A stretch of DNA of 62,069 nucleotides from Streptomyces lushanensis (GCF_001700515.1 NZ_MAUD01000020.1:316-62384); one strand, 5' to 3'; shown: positions 26,697 to 35,055, counted from the stretch's first letter. Notes: generated by a model from the sequence alone, not told the origin. Made by a program: numbers and translations.

Positions 26697-26786
26697 TTGT
26701 CGCTTTTGATCTTGTTTAGCCGCGAAGTGAACCACACCTCGGGGACAAGGGCCACCGGCTTCAAGCCGCTCGACTCGGCTGCTGGC

Positions 26787-26815
26787 TTGCTCAGTTGCTG
26801 CTCGCAACCGATACC
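26787..26815 (+). promoter_or_regulatory. Candidate promoter for psd-pssA
   Basis: TTGCTC (26787-26792), 17 bp, then GATACC (26810-26815) in the 180-bp gap before psd. The region opens with an AT-richer patch after the mcd stop. The -10 is not canonical, so confidence is low. Confidence 0.35.
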
Positions 26816-26876
26816 ATCGCTGGAAAGCCGCCGTCCCCCGTTTCCCGCGCGGCATCATCCGCTACGAAGGTCATCC

Positions 26877-27524
26877 ATGCCCCACAGCCAAACCTCTGCA
26901 CCACGCGGCCGGGTCCGCCTCGCGCGCGGAGCATCGCCGTGGCTCCTGCCCACCGTCGCCACCGCGGCGATCGGGCTGGTCCGTGCCCGCCGCTCCCGGC
27001 GTGCCGCTGTTCTCGCTGTGCCCGCCACCGCGCTCGCGGCGGGCATGCTGTGGTTCTTCCGCGACCCCGAGCGTGAGATCACTCAGGGCCGGGTCATCTC
27101 GCCGGCCGACGGTGTGGTGCAGAGCATCATGCCGTGGAAGGACGGGCGCACCCGGGTCGCCATCTTCATGAGTCCGCTGAACGTCCATGTCAACCGCGCC
27201 CCCCTCGCGGGGACCGTGACCTCCGTGGAGCACATCCCCGGCGGATTCGTTCCGGCGTTCAACAAGGAGAGCGAGAACAACGAGCGCGTTGTCTGGCACT
27301 TCGACACCGAGCTGGGCGATATCGAGATGGTGCAGATCGCGGGCGCGGTTGCCCGCCGCATCGTCCCCTATCTGCCCCAGGGAACCAAGGTCGAACAGGG
27401 AGAGCGCATCGGCCTGATCCGTTTCGGCTCGCGTGTCGACATCTACCTTCCGGAAGGTGTCGATGTCGCTGTCGAGGTCGGTCAGACCACGACCGCAGGG
27501 GTGACTCGAATTGACCGTGATTGA
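26877..27524 (+). CDS. psd: Phosphatidylserine decarboxylase, short (archaetidylserine-type)
   Basis: 215 residues from ATG 26877. Pyruvoyl-dependent enzyme that decarboxylates phosphatidylserine to phosphatidylethanolamine; the self-cleavage Gly-Ser is in LIRFGSRVDIYLP. An N-terminal membrane anchor (VLAVPATALAAGMLWFF) precedes the catalytic motif ISPADGVVQSIMP and VHVNRAPLAGTV. Length matches the short class lacking a linked CDP domain. It overlaps pssA by 14 nt, so they form one operon for phosphatidylethanolamine synthesis. Membrane-associated, cytoplasmic face. Confidence 0.9.
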   Translation: MPHSQTSAPRGRVRLARGASPWLLPTVATAAIGLVRARRSRRAAVLAVPATALAAGMLWFFRDPEREITQGRVISPADGVVQSIMPWKDGRTRVAIFMSPLNVHVNRAPLAGTVTSVEHIPGGFVPAFNKESENNERVVWHFDTELGDIEMVQIAGAVARRIVPYLPQGTKVEQGERIGLIRFGSRVDIYLPEGVDVAVEVGQTTTAGVTRIDRD

Positions 27525-28371
27525 TCCTGACACGCAAGCCGGCTGGGCCACCGAGGCCGAGGCCGAAGCGGAGGACGACGCGGAGGAGATGCCGCTGTCG
27601 CTGAGGCTGTCGATAGCGGACACCCTCACACTCGGTAATGCCACCTGTGGCTTCATGGCCGTCTACTTCACCACGACCGGCATCCTCATCCCGCATCTCA
27701 CGGGCAGCGACGAGACCGGCATGGCACGGCACTCCGCGGCGACGGCCGTGATCCTGATGCTGTGCGCGGCGGTCTTCGATCTGTTCGACGGGCTCGTGGC
27801 ACGCAAGCTGCGCAGCTCACCGATGGGCGCCGAGCTGGACAACCTCTCCGACCTGATCAGCTTCGGTCTCGCTCCCGCGTACTTCGTCCTGGTGTACGGG
27901 ATGGTCGCGGACGACGCCCATCAGCGGGTCTCGGCGCTGGCGGCGGTGGTCGTGCTGCTCGCCGTCGTCCTGCGGCTGGCCAGATTCTCCTGTGTGACGA
28001 TGAAGGACGGCATGTTCCAGGGCATGCCGAGCCCCTTCGGCGCGCTGACGGTCATCTCGATCGTGCTGCTGGAGCTTCCCTTCGTACCGACGCTGCTCGC
28101 GATCGTCGGAGTCGCGTGGCTGATGGTCAGCCGGGTGGAGTATCCCAAGCCGCGGGGAATTCTCGCGGTGGCGATGCTGAGCTGGATCGTGGCCGCGGTG
28201 GGGCTGCTGGCGGCGTGGGCGTTCGACGCCCCCGGCGGTCAGCTGCTGCTCCAGACGGGCTGTGCGCTCCAGGTCGTGACGGGCGCGGTCATTCCGCTCT
28301 TCGCCACGGCCCGGCGGGTGAACACCTTCCGTGACAACCGCCGCGAGGCGCGGGCGGCGCAGCTTCCGTAG
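27511..28371 (+). CDS. pssA: CDP-diacylglycerol-serine O-phosphatidyltransferase
   Basis: 286 residues from TTG 27511, favoured because AGGGG lies 9 nt upstream; GTG 27517 is the alternative. The CDP-alcohol phosphotransferase motif DG-x2-AR-x8-G-x3-D-x3-D is complete: LFDGLVARKLRSSPMGAELD then NLSD. About seven membrane helices follow the acidic N-terminus (EAEAEDDAEE). It makes phosphatidylserine from CDP-diacylglycerol and serine. psd overlaps its start, giving translational coupling. It ends before the strong terminator at 28421. Confidence 0.92.
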   Translation: MTVIDPDTQAGWATEAEAEAEDDAEEMPLSLRLSIADTLTLGNATCGFMAVYFTTTGILIPHLTGSDETGMARHSAATAVILMLCAAVFDLFDGLVARKLRSSPMGAELDNLSDLISFGLAPAYFVLVYGMVADDAHQRVSALAAVVVLLAVVLRLARFSCVTMKDGMFQGMPSPFGALTVISIVLLELPFVPTLLAIVGVAWLMVSRVEYPKPRGILAVAMLSWIVAAVGLLAAWAFDAPGGQLLLQTGCALQVVTGAVIPLFATARRVNTFRDNRREARAAQLP

Positions 28372-28420
28372 TACGCAGTGAGCGTGTCCGTCGTGAGCAT
28401 GTCCTGAGATACGTCCTGAC

Positions 28421-28459
28421 CGCGAGGGCCCGGGTGCGCTGTGCACCCGGGCCCTCGCG
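28421..28459. terminator. Perfect 17-bp stem terminator
   Basis: Left arm CGCGAGGGCCCGGGTGC (28421-28437), loop GCTGT, right arm the exact complement (28443-28459). The stem sits 50 bp after the pssA stop and 33 bp before the adenylation-like gene. There is no clear T tract, as is common in Streptomyces. It should end the psd-pssA transcript. Confidence 0.9.
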
Positions 28460-28492
28460 CGTTGTCACGGTCCTGTGGAATCATCGGCGGGC

Positions 28493-30361
28493 ATGACCGG
28501 GGGATTCATACATCAGTTGTTCGAGGACCAGGTCCGGCAGGCGCCCGACCAGGCCGCCGTGATCGCCGAGAGCGCGCGGCTGAGCTATCGGGAGCTGGAC
28601 GGCTCGGCCAACCGGCTGGCGGCGTATCTCGTCGCGCGAGGCGGGGCGCCGGGGGCCGGTTCCACCGTGGCGATCTGTACGGAGCAGCCGCTCGACGCCC
28701 TGGTGGCGATGGTGGCCGCGCTCAAGGCCGGGTACGCGTACACCGTCGTCGCGCCGGGCACACCGCGCGAGGAGATGCGCCGGCTGCTCGGGCTCACCCG
28801 GGCGGAGGTTGTCATCACCCGTCGGAGGCTGCTGGCACGGATCGACGACGGCCGCCGCCGAACGGAGATCTGTCTCGACGGCGACGAGGAGGCGATCGCC
28901 GCCCAGTCCGACGCGGCACCGCAGGGAGGCGGGGCCGGGAACGGGCGGGCCACCCTGCTGTTCACGGCGGGCACCACGGGCGAGCGGCGGCCGGTCGTCT
29001 CCGGGCACGGCCGCTGGCTCGCCGCGTACACCGCCTGGGCCGAGGTCTACGCGCTGACGGCGCGGGACGGGCTGCTGGTGACGGCGGGGCCGGAGACCAC
29101 CGAGTTCACGGGCGGATGGATACGCGCTCTGTGCTCGGGCGGCACGCTGGTGCTCTCCGAACGGGCCGCGGGGCCGGAGGACATCACCGTGGCGGAGGTG
29201 GACCCGGCGACCGCGGCCCGTCTGGCGGAACGCGAGCCGCCCGCGCTGCGGCTGCTGGCGGTGGGCGGCGGACCGCTGCGGCTCGACGAGCAGCTGCGGC
29301 TCGCAGGGCTGCTGCCGGCTCCGGGAGCCCGGGTGCTGAGTGTGTACGGTCCCGCGGAAGTCGTCGGGTGCGGCACCTGGTTCGAGGCCGAGCAGTTGCC
29401 GGGGCCCGTGGAGCATCCGGAGCGCGCCGCGTATCTCGGCCGTCCCTTCCCGGGCTGTGCGGCGGAACTGCGCAAGGGAGGCCTCTGGCTCACTCCGCCG
29501 GACGGAGGTGACGCCGTTCCCACCGGTGACATGGGACGGCGGCACGGCGAGGGACCGCTGGAGTTCCGCGGGCGGACCGCCGACCGGGTGGAGATCGGCG
29601 GCAGAACGGTCGACACCTACCGGGTGGAGTCCGCGCTGACCGGTCATCCGGACATCCGCGAGGTCGTCGTCACCGGCGATCGCGGCCGTACCGGCGGCGC
29701 ACTGATCGCCTATGTGGTGGCGGGCCCCGGGGGTGCCGCGCCGGACGCCTCGTCGCTGCGGGCCCGGCTGACCGGACTGGTCCCGGCCGCCGACATCCCC
29801 CGAACGGTCGTACCGATCGCGTCGCTGCCGCGGAACACGGCCGGAAGGGTGGACCGCGCCGCCCTGCCGCTGCCACCGGTCCCCGAGGCCGTGCGCCACA
29901 CCGGCAAGGGCGGGTTCACGGCGGAGGGGAGGTCGGCGGCCGTCGGCGGCTGTGCGGTGCCTTTCGCCGCGGGCGTCCTGGCCGCCTCCCTCACCGGTAC
30001 CCTCTGGCCCGGATCCACCGATCTGACCGGTGTGCCGAGCCCGTGGAGCGGACTGTTCGGCCTCCTCTACGTCGTGGAGGTGCTCGCCTTCGCCGCCGGC
30101 GCCGGATTCCTGGTGGCCGGGCGGAAACCGATGCTGCGGCGGGGCGGCCGGCGCGGTCTGACCACCGCGGCCCATCTCGCGATCGTCTGGCTGCTGGTGG
30201 CGTGGTGGCCGCAGGACAATCTGTACCGGCTGGCGGCCAAGCAGGACTGGCCACGGCAGGCCGCGCTCGTCTACACGTTCAATGTGCCGCTGATGATCGC
30301 CGCCGGGATCGTGGTCGCCTGGGCGGTCACCGGCCCGCCGCCGGCGCGTCGGGGCGACTAG
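28493..30361 (+). CDS. Stand-alone AMP-forming adenylation-like enzyme with C-terminal membrane domain
   Basis: 622 residues. Residues ~10-440 follow the adenylate-forming fold: LSYRELDGSANRLAAYL (A1-like), LLFTAGTTGERRP (P-loop A3), VYGPAE (A5), PTGDMGRR (A7) and FRGRTADRVEIGGR (A8). The A10 motif, normally PxxxxGKVDR with a catalytic Lys, reads LPRNTAGRVDRAAL, i.e. Arg for Lys. No carrier protein follows; instead about four hydrophobic helices (~478-615: FAAGVLAASLTGTLWPG; FGLLYVVEVLAFAAGAGFLV; AHLAIVWLLVAWW; VPLMIAAGIVVAWAV). ATG 28493 was chosen; GTG 28475 is an alternative. It converges with the ATP-grasp gene, sharing CTAG. Its substrate and whether it is catalytic are unknown. Confidence 0.78.
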   Translation: MTGGFIHQLFEDQVRQAPDQAAVIAESARLSYRELDGSANRLAAYLVARGGAPGAGSTVAICTEQPLDALVAMVAALKAGYAYTVVAPGTPREEMRRLLGLTRAEVVITRRRLLARIDDGRRRTEICLDGDEEAIAAQSDAAPQGGGAGNGRATLLFTAGTTGERRPVVSGHGRWLAAYTAWAEVYALTARDGLLVTAGPETTEFTGGWIRALCSGGTLVLSERAAGPEDITVAEVDPATAARLAEREPPALRLLAVGGGPLRLDEQLRLAGLLPAPGARVLSVYGPAEVVGCGTWFEAEQLPGPVEHPERAAYLGRPFPGCAAELRKGGLWLTPPDGGDAVPTGDMGRRHGEGPLEFRGRTADRVEIGGRTVDTYRVESALTGHPDIREVVVTGDRGRTGGALIAYVVAGPGGAAPDASSLRARLTGLVPAADIPRTVVPIASLPRNTAGRVDRAALPLPPVPEAVRHTGKGGFTAEGRSAAVGGCAVPFAAGVLAASLTGTLWPGSTDLTGVPSPWSGLFGLLYVVEVLAFAAGAGFLVAGRKPMLRRGGRRGLTTAAHLAIVWLLVAWWPQDNLYRLAAKQDWPRQAALVYTFNVPLMIAAGIVVAWAVTGPPPARRGD

Positions 30362-32244
30362 GGTCCGGTCGGCCGACAGGACCTGGGCACCGGACGGGGT
30401 CCGGCCGGGAGCGACCGGCCCGGAGTGAACAGCCGGCCGAGGTCCGCGCCCGCCGTTCGGACCAGTGTCTCGGCCGCGTCGAGACACCGGTCCGTACGGG
30501 CGGCGAGCAGGACGCCGATAAAGGGGGCCGGGTCGAAGGCCGCCGTGGGGATCGAGGGCACCAGCACCGCTCCGGTCCTGGCGCAGTCGGCCGTCAGCGC
30601 GGTCAGCCACGCGACGAGTTCGCCGTCCGGGAGCCTGGCACCGAGCGGGACGTGGTCCAGCGAACGTACGAGATGGTCGCCGCCCCGGGTCTCGTCCAGA
30701 CGTGCCTTGACCATGAAGGCCACCGAGGGGCCGGTCAGCCGCAGATTGATCTCGGTCGGTGCGAGCCGGGGCGGTCCCGGCCCGTCGGCGGGTACCGACC
30801 GGTCGGCCGGGGCGGTCACGAAGTCGACGTCGTACCAGCCCCGGTAGCCGCTCGCGGCGAGCCGGAGCCCGACGTCGTGCCCGAAGCGCAGGGCGACGGC
30901 CGCCGCCCCGTCCGGAACGGCGCCGGGACCGACGGTCGCTCCCCGGTACGCGGTGCCCGCCACATCCATCCGCGCGGCGCCGACATCGTGCACCGCGCCC
31001 GCCGCGTCCACGAGACCGTCGTAGGTGAGATCGCGCGGAGTGGACGCGGCGGCGGGCCCGTCGGCGCTCAGGAACTCCTCGACGAGCAGCGGGCCCGGGG
31101 GCAGCGCGCGCAGTACCTGCGGCAGCCGCCGCAGGGAGGTGACCACATGCGTGCCCGAACCGCCCACGCCGTGCTCGGACTTGACGACACTGCCCGCGCC
31201 GGAACGGGCCCGCGCCACGATCAGCCGGGCCGCCGCACGGCGCGAGGCGACGGGCCACTGATCCGGCACGGCGATCCCGGGGTGCGCGGCGGCGAGCCGG
31301 TGAAAGAGGACATTGGCCGCGCGCTTGGACTCGTACCGCAGCGCGCCGGGCGGCAACGGCTCCCCGGACAGCTCGCCCGTCGCGCCGGTGCGGCCCCACG
31401 GTACGAAGGGCAGGCCGAGGCCGCGCAAATGGCGTACGAGAGCCGGGCGGTCGAGGATCTCGGCGGTGAGTCCAGCGGGACCGGTGCCCAGACCGTCGTA
31501 CAACTCCACCGACTCCCAGGCGAGCCGGCGGCACAGCAGCTCCAGCCAGCCCTTGGGCACGGTCCCGGGCAGGACCACGGCGGCGGGGTACGGGCTGCCC
31601 AGCGCGGCCAGACACGAGTAGTGGACGCCGGCCCGGCGGGCGGCCTCGGCCCGGGAGGAGTCCTCGGGCCGCCGGGATCCCTCGGACGGACGGTCGGCCC
31701 CGGACGGGCGGGAGGGTGCCGCGAACTGCGCCTGGAACTCGGCGACATTGCCGAGCTGTACGGTCCGCCGGCCGCCCGTCCACGCCCGGACCCAGCTCGC
31801 GCGCGGAGGCAGGTCCACCCGCAGCCGGGACAGCGGTTCCGCGCCGCCGGGGACGGGCCGCGCGCCCAGCGCCCGGTAGAAGCCGACCGCGTGCGGGTCG
31901 GAGTCGATCGTCAGCCTCGCGAAGCCCTCGTCACGGGCGGCGTCCAGGACATGCGCGTACAGGGTCCGGCCGACGCCCAGGCCGATGGCGCGCGGTTCGA
32001 CGAAGAGCAGTCCGAGCGTGCCGTCGGGAGCCTCGCCCTCCAGCGAGGCGACACCGAGGGCCGCGCCGGACTCCTCGTCCTCCGCGACGACGATCCGGCG
32101 CTCCGTCATATCCGTCGCGGAAAGCGTGAGTTCGGCACGGCAGGCGGCCAGGAAGGCGTCGTCGTAACCCCAGTGGGCCTTGGACCGCAGCACGAGTCCG
32201 CTCAGCTTCCGCGCCTCGTCGGGGCGCGCGTCCCGTATCCGCAC
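30358..32244 (-). CDS. GNAT acetyltransferase fused to an ATP-grasp peptide ligase-like domain
   Basis: 628 residues from GTG 32244. Residues ~1-150 are a GNAT domain (LFVEPRAIGLGVGRTLYAHV contains the acetyl-CoA Q/RxxGxG/A motif). Residues ~180-628 resemble pre-ATP-grasp plus ATP-grasp ligases such as PGM1-related peptide ligases: SVVKSEHGVGGSGTHVV (ATP-binding loop), LLVEEFL, and the Mg-binding EINLRLTG (E498, N500). ATP-grasp enzymes form amide or peptide bonds through acyl phosphates. It starts 43 nt after FemX stop on the same strand, so they are likely co-transcribed. The stop TAG (30360-30358) shares the palindrome CTAG with the convergent gene's stop. Soluble; substrate unknown. Confidence 0.82.
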   Translation of the reverse strand: MRIRDARPDEARKLSGLVLRSKAHWGYDDAFLAACRAELTLSATDMTERRIVVAEDEESGAALGVASLEGEAPDGTLGLLFVEPRAIGLGVGRTLYAHVLDAARDEGFARLTIDSDPHAVGFYRALGARPVPGGAEPLSRLRVDLPPRASWVRAWTGGRRTVQLGNVAEFQAQFAAPSRPSGADRPSEGSRRPEDSSRAEAARRAGVHYSCLAALGSPYPAAVVLPGTVPKGWLELLCRRLAWESVELYDGLGTGPAGLTAEILDRPALVRHLRGLGLPFVPWGRTGATGELSGEPLPPGALRYESKRAANVLFHRLAAAHPGIAVPDQWPVASRRAAARLIVARARSGAGSVVKSEHGVGGSGTHVVTSLRRLPQVLRALPPGPLLVEEFLSADGPAAASTPRDLTYDGLVDAAGAVHDVGAARMDVAGTAYRGATVGPGAVPDGAAAVALRFGHDVGLRLAASGYRGWYDVDFVTAPADRSVPADGPGPPRLAPTEINLRLTGPSVAFMVKARLDETRGGDHLVRSLDHVPLGARLPDGELVAWLTALTADCARTGAVLVPSIPTAAFDPAPFIGVLLAARTDRCLDAAETLVRTAGADLGRLFTPGRSLPAGPRPVPRSCRPTGP

Positions 32245-32287
32245 GGCCCCGACTCTAAGGGTGGTGCCGGAGTCCCCGGCGCGTCGC

Positions 32288-33409
32288 TCAGCGTTTGCCC
32301 ATGTAGAGGTCGAGCGCCTTGTGCAGCAGTTTGTTGAGCGGATAGTCCCACTCGCCCAGATACTCGGCGGCCTCGCCGCCCGTACCCGCCTTGAAGCGGA
32401 GCAGACCGAGGAGATGGTTGCTCTCGTCCAGGGTGTCGGTGATCCCTCGCAGGTCGTACACACGGGCGCCCAGCTCATGGGCGTCGCACATCATCCGCCA
32501 CTGGACGGCGTTGTTCGGCTGCACCTCGCGTCGGCGGGCGGTGGAGGCACCGTACGAGTACCAGACATGGTCACCGACGGTGATCATGGTGGCCGCGGCG
32601 AGGACCTCACCGTCGTGATGGGCGAGATACAGCCGCATCCGGTCGGGATTCTCGCTGGTCAGCGCGGTCCACATACCCTGGAAGTAGGTCAGCGGGCGGG
32701 GCAGGAACTGGTCGCGCTCCGCGGTCTCCCGGTACAGCTCGTAGAAGGCGGGCAGATCCTCGTAGCCGCCTCGGTCCACCTTCACACCGGCCTTCTCGGC
32801 CTTCTTCACATTGCGCCGCCACTGCTGGTTGAAGCCGCGCTGGATCTCGTCCAACGACCTTCCCCCGAAGGGCACCTGGAAGACATACCGGGGCTGGCCG
32901 ACGCTGAAGCCGTCACCCGTGCCGTCGTCGTTGCGCCGCCAGCCCATCCGCTGGAGCCGATCACTGACCGCGAACGCGCGCTCTTCGGTCGTGGTGGGCT
33001 CGACGTCCCGCAGCCGGCGGACCTCCGGGTCGGCGATGGCCGCCTTGACCACGTCCGCCGTCCAGCGGCGCGCGACGACGGGCGGTCCCATCTTCACCGA
33101 GAACGCGCCCCGGGACTTGAGATGGGCCAGCATCGGCTGGAGCCACCGGGCCAGGTCCGGGGCGAACCAGTCGATGGCGGGGCCCTCGGGCAGATAGGCG
33201 AGATACCTCTTGATCTTGGGTACCGGGCGGTAGAGGACGAGTCCCGCACCGATGATGCTCCCCCGCTCGTCGAACCACCCGAGGCTCTCCGCCCGCCAGT
33301 CCGGCTTCACGTCCCCCCACGAGGGGACCTGCATATGGCTGATCGAGGGTCTGGCTCCGACGAAGGCCAGATGTTCCTTGCGCTTGATCGTCTTCAGGCG
33401 GTAAGCCAT
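32288..33409 (-). CDS. femX: FemX-like peptidoglycan bridge aminoacyltransferase (lipid II:glycine type)
   Basis: 373 residues from ATG 33409 with AAGGAG 9 nt upstream. FemABX enzymes transfer an amino acid from aminoacyl-tRNA to lipid II or another acceptor. SHMQVPSWGDVK, LYRPVPKIKRYLAYLPEGPA, WRRNVKKAEKAGVKV and EYLGEWDYPLNKLLHKALD are hallmark segments of the Streptomyces FemX subfamily. Length fits the family. The next gene downstream is the GNAT/ATP-grasp fusion. Because the core FemX of Streptomyces is usually elsewhere in the genome, this could be an additional paralogue; that cannot be checked here. No secretion signal, consistent with a cytoplasmic enzyme at the membrane. Confidence 0.9.
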   Translation of the reverse strand: MAYRLKTIKRKEHLAFVGARPSISHMQVPSWGDVKPDWRAESLGWFDERGSIIGAGLVLYRPVPKIKRYLAYLPEGPAIDWFAPDLARWLQPMLAHLKSRGAFSVKMGPPVVARRWTADVVKAAIADPEVRRLRDVEPTTTEERAFAVSDRLQRMGWRRNDDGTGDGFSVGQPRYVFQVPFGGRSLDEIQRGFNQQWRRNVKKAEKAGVKVDRGGYEDLPAFYELYRETAERDQFLPRPLTYFQGMWTALTSENPDRMRLYLAHHDGEVLAAATMITVGDHVWYSYGASTARRREVQPNNAVQWRMMCDAHELGARVYDLRGITDTLDESNHLLGLLRFKAGTGGEAAEYLGEWDYPLNKLLHKALDLYMGKR

Positions 33410-33760
33410 GGGGAGTGCTCCTTCGCTCGGCGCGCAGGTCTGTGGTCAGCAGACCTCCAGTGCTGTGACCGGAAGGGTTCACCGGCTCGCGGCGCCCGGC
33501 AAAACCTTTCCGGCCACAGCACTAGTCATACGTGCCGTACGGGCGGGGGCGGGCCCGGACACGCGCGCGGGCCGGAGAGGACACACGTGAGGGCGGGCGG
33601 GACAAGACGGGAGAAGGCGGACAGCCCTGTGCCCCGGTGGCTGTTTCCCTCGCCCTCGCCGCCCTCGGGTGGGGTCCCCTGGTCAGGGTCCCTGGATCAG
33701 GCTCTCGGATCAGGTCCTTGGATCGGTCCTCGGGTCAGGTCCTCGGGTCAGGTCCTCGGG
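33410..33760. other. 351-bp gap with a long inverted repeat and tandem repeats
   Basis: It lies between the glycerate kinase stop and the FemX start, both on the minus strand. It contains the 21-bp-arm inverted repeat at 33459-33523 and 13-bp tandem repeats at 33690-33766. No gene is supported. Confidence 0.7.
33459..33523. repeat. Imperfect 21-bp inverted repeat with 23-nt loop
   Basis: Left arm 33459-33479 begins AGTGCTGTGACCGG and the right arm 33503-33523 ends CCGGCCACAGCACT; the arms match at 19 of 21 positions. It starts about 50 bp upstream of the FemX start codon. It could be a terminator for glycerate kinase, a FemX leader element, or a dispersed palindromic repeat. Confidence 0.75.
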
Positions 33761-33766
33761 TCAGGT
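33690..33766. repeat. 13-bp tandem repeat over the glycerate kinase stop
   Basis: CCTCGGGTCAGGT occurs perfectly at 33728-33740, 33741-33753 and 33754-33766, with degenerate units leftwards to about 33690. The stop codon (33763-33761) lies inside the last copy, so slippage would alter the C-terminus. Confidence 0.85.
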
Positions 33767-34915
33767 CAGGAGGTCCCGTGCGATGTTCGCCGCGAGGCGT
33801 TCCAGCAGCGGGCCCGCCTCCGCCATGCAGACCGCGGGATCCGGCTCCAGATCGGTCAGGGCGTACGCGCGCCGGATGCCCGCGCGGCCCAGGGCCTCCG
33901 GCGGCAGGGCCAGCCGGCCGCAGACCGCGATGACCTCGACGTTCCGCGCGCGGGCCGCCGCCGCGACACCCGCGGGGGCCTTGCCGTGGAGCGTCTGCTC
34001 GTCCAGCGAGCCCTCACCGGTGATGACCAGGGTCGCCCGGGACAGGGCGGAGGCGAAGCCCAGCACATCGAGCATCACCTCGATACCGGGACGGAAGGCC
34101 GCGCCGAGGCCGACCAGCGCGCCGTAGCCGATGCCGCCCGCCGCGCCCGCGCCCGGCGAGAGCGCCAGACCGGCGGCGCGGGAGCCGACGGCCGTCTCCA
34201 GGACGGTGGCGTAGTGGGCGAGTGCCGCGTCGAGCACGGCCACGTCCTCGGGGCTCGCGCCCTTCTGCGGACCGTAGACGGCCGGCGCGCCCTTGGGCCC
34301 GGTCAGAGGATTGTCGACATCGCTGGCGAGGACGATCTCCGTCGCACCGAGACGGGCGTCCAGGCCGGACAGATCGGCGGTGGCCAGATCCCGCAGACCG
34401 CCGCCGCCGGGCCCGACCGGCTGTCCGTCCGCGTCCAGGAAACGCGCGCCGAGCGCGGCGAGCATCCCCGCGCCACCGTCGGTGGTGGCGCTTCCGCCGA
34501 CTCCGAAGACGATACGACGGGCGCCCGCGTCGAGCGCGGCGCGCAGCAGTTCACCGGATCCGCAGGTCGTCGCGGTCAGAGGGGCGAAGACTCCCGCCGG
34601 GAGGTGCTGAAGGCCGGACGCCTCCGCCATCTCGATCACGGCCATGCCGTCGCGAAGGGCGTAGGCGGCGGTCAGCTCCTCGCCGAGCGGCCCGGTGACC
34701 CGTACCTCGCGCCGTTCGAACCCGGCCGCCACGGCCGCCGCGACCGTACCGTCGCCGCCGTCCGCGACGGGCAGGGTCTCGACCTCCGCCCCGGGGGCGA
34801 CCTGGCGCAGCCCTGCCGTCACCCGCTCCGCGACCTGCACCGCCGTGAGCGAGCCCTTGAACTTGTCCGCCGCGATCAGTACGCGGGCGACCTCGGTTAC
34901 TGCTCCGTCCGTCAC
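33761..34915 (-). CDS. Glycerate kinase (GlxK family)
   Basis: 384 residues from ATG 34915. The family start VLIAADKFKGSLTAVQVAERV and the ATP/glycerate-binding EMAEASGLQHL, GVGGSATTDGGAGMLAALGA and TGEGSLDEQT are intact. It phosphorylates glycerate, typically after glyoxylate-to-tartronate semialdehyde conversion. Since the ethylmalonyl-CoA pathway produces glyoxylate, it could serve glyoxylate disposal, although the partner carboligase is not present here. The gene is divergent from the Nudix gene; its stop lies in a tandem repeat. Confidence 0.92.
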   Translation of the reverse strand: MTDGAVTEVARVLIAADKFKGSLTAVQVAERVTAGLRQVAPGAEVETLPVADGGDGTVAAAVAAGFERREVRVTGPLGEELTAAYALRDGMAVIEMAEASGLQHLPAGVFAPLTATTCGSGELLRAALDAGARRIVFGVGGSATTDGGAGMLAALGARFLDADGQPVGPGGGGLRDLATADLSGLDARLGATEIVLASDVDNPLTGPKGAPAVYGPQKGASPEDVAVLDAALAHYATVLETAVGSRAAGLALSPGAGAAGGIGYGALVGLGAAFRPGIEVMLDVLGFASALSRATLVITGEGSLDEQTLHGKAPAGVAAAARARNVEVIAVCGRLALPPEALGRAGIRRAYALTDLEPDPAVCMAEAGPLLERLAANIARDLLT

Positions 34916-35055
34916 TTCGAATCCTCTGCTTTCGAACAGGCAGTCGCGCCGCCCCGACCCTATCCGCCCGCCGCCGGTCTGCCCATGCCCGCTGTCACAG
35001 GCATCGCTTCGCCGGCGGACGGCCCCATTCGCCGGACAGGCCCTAGGCTTCCCGT

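Noticed and set aside
28493..30361. NRPS biosynthetic cluster
   Set aside because: No carrier protein, condensation domain, thioesterase or tailoring genes around the adenylation-like gene.
28481..31783. 1100-codon minus-strand frame across the adenylation-like gene
   Set aside because: It reads through two genes with real motifs on other frames and has no domain.
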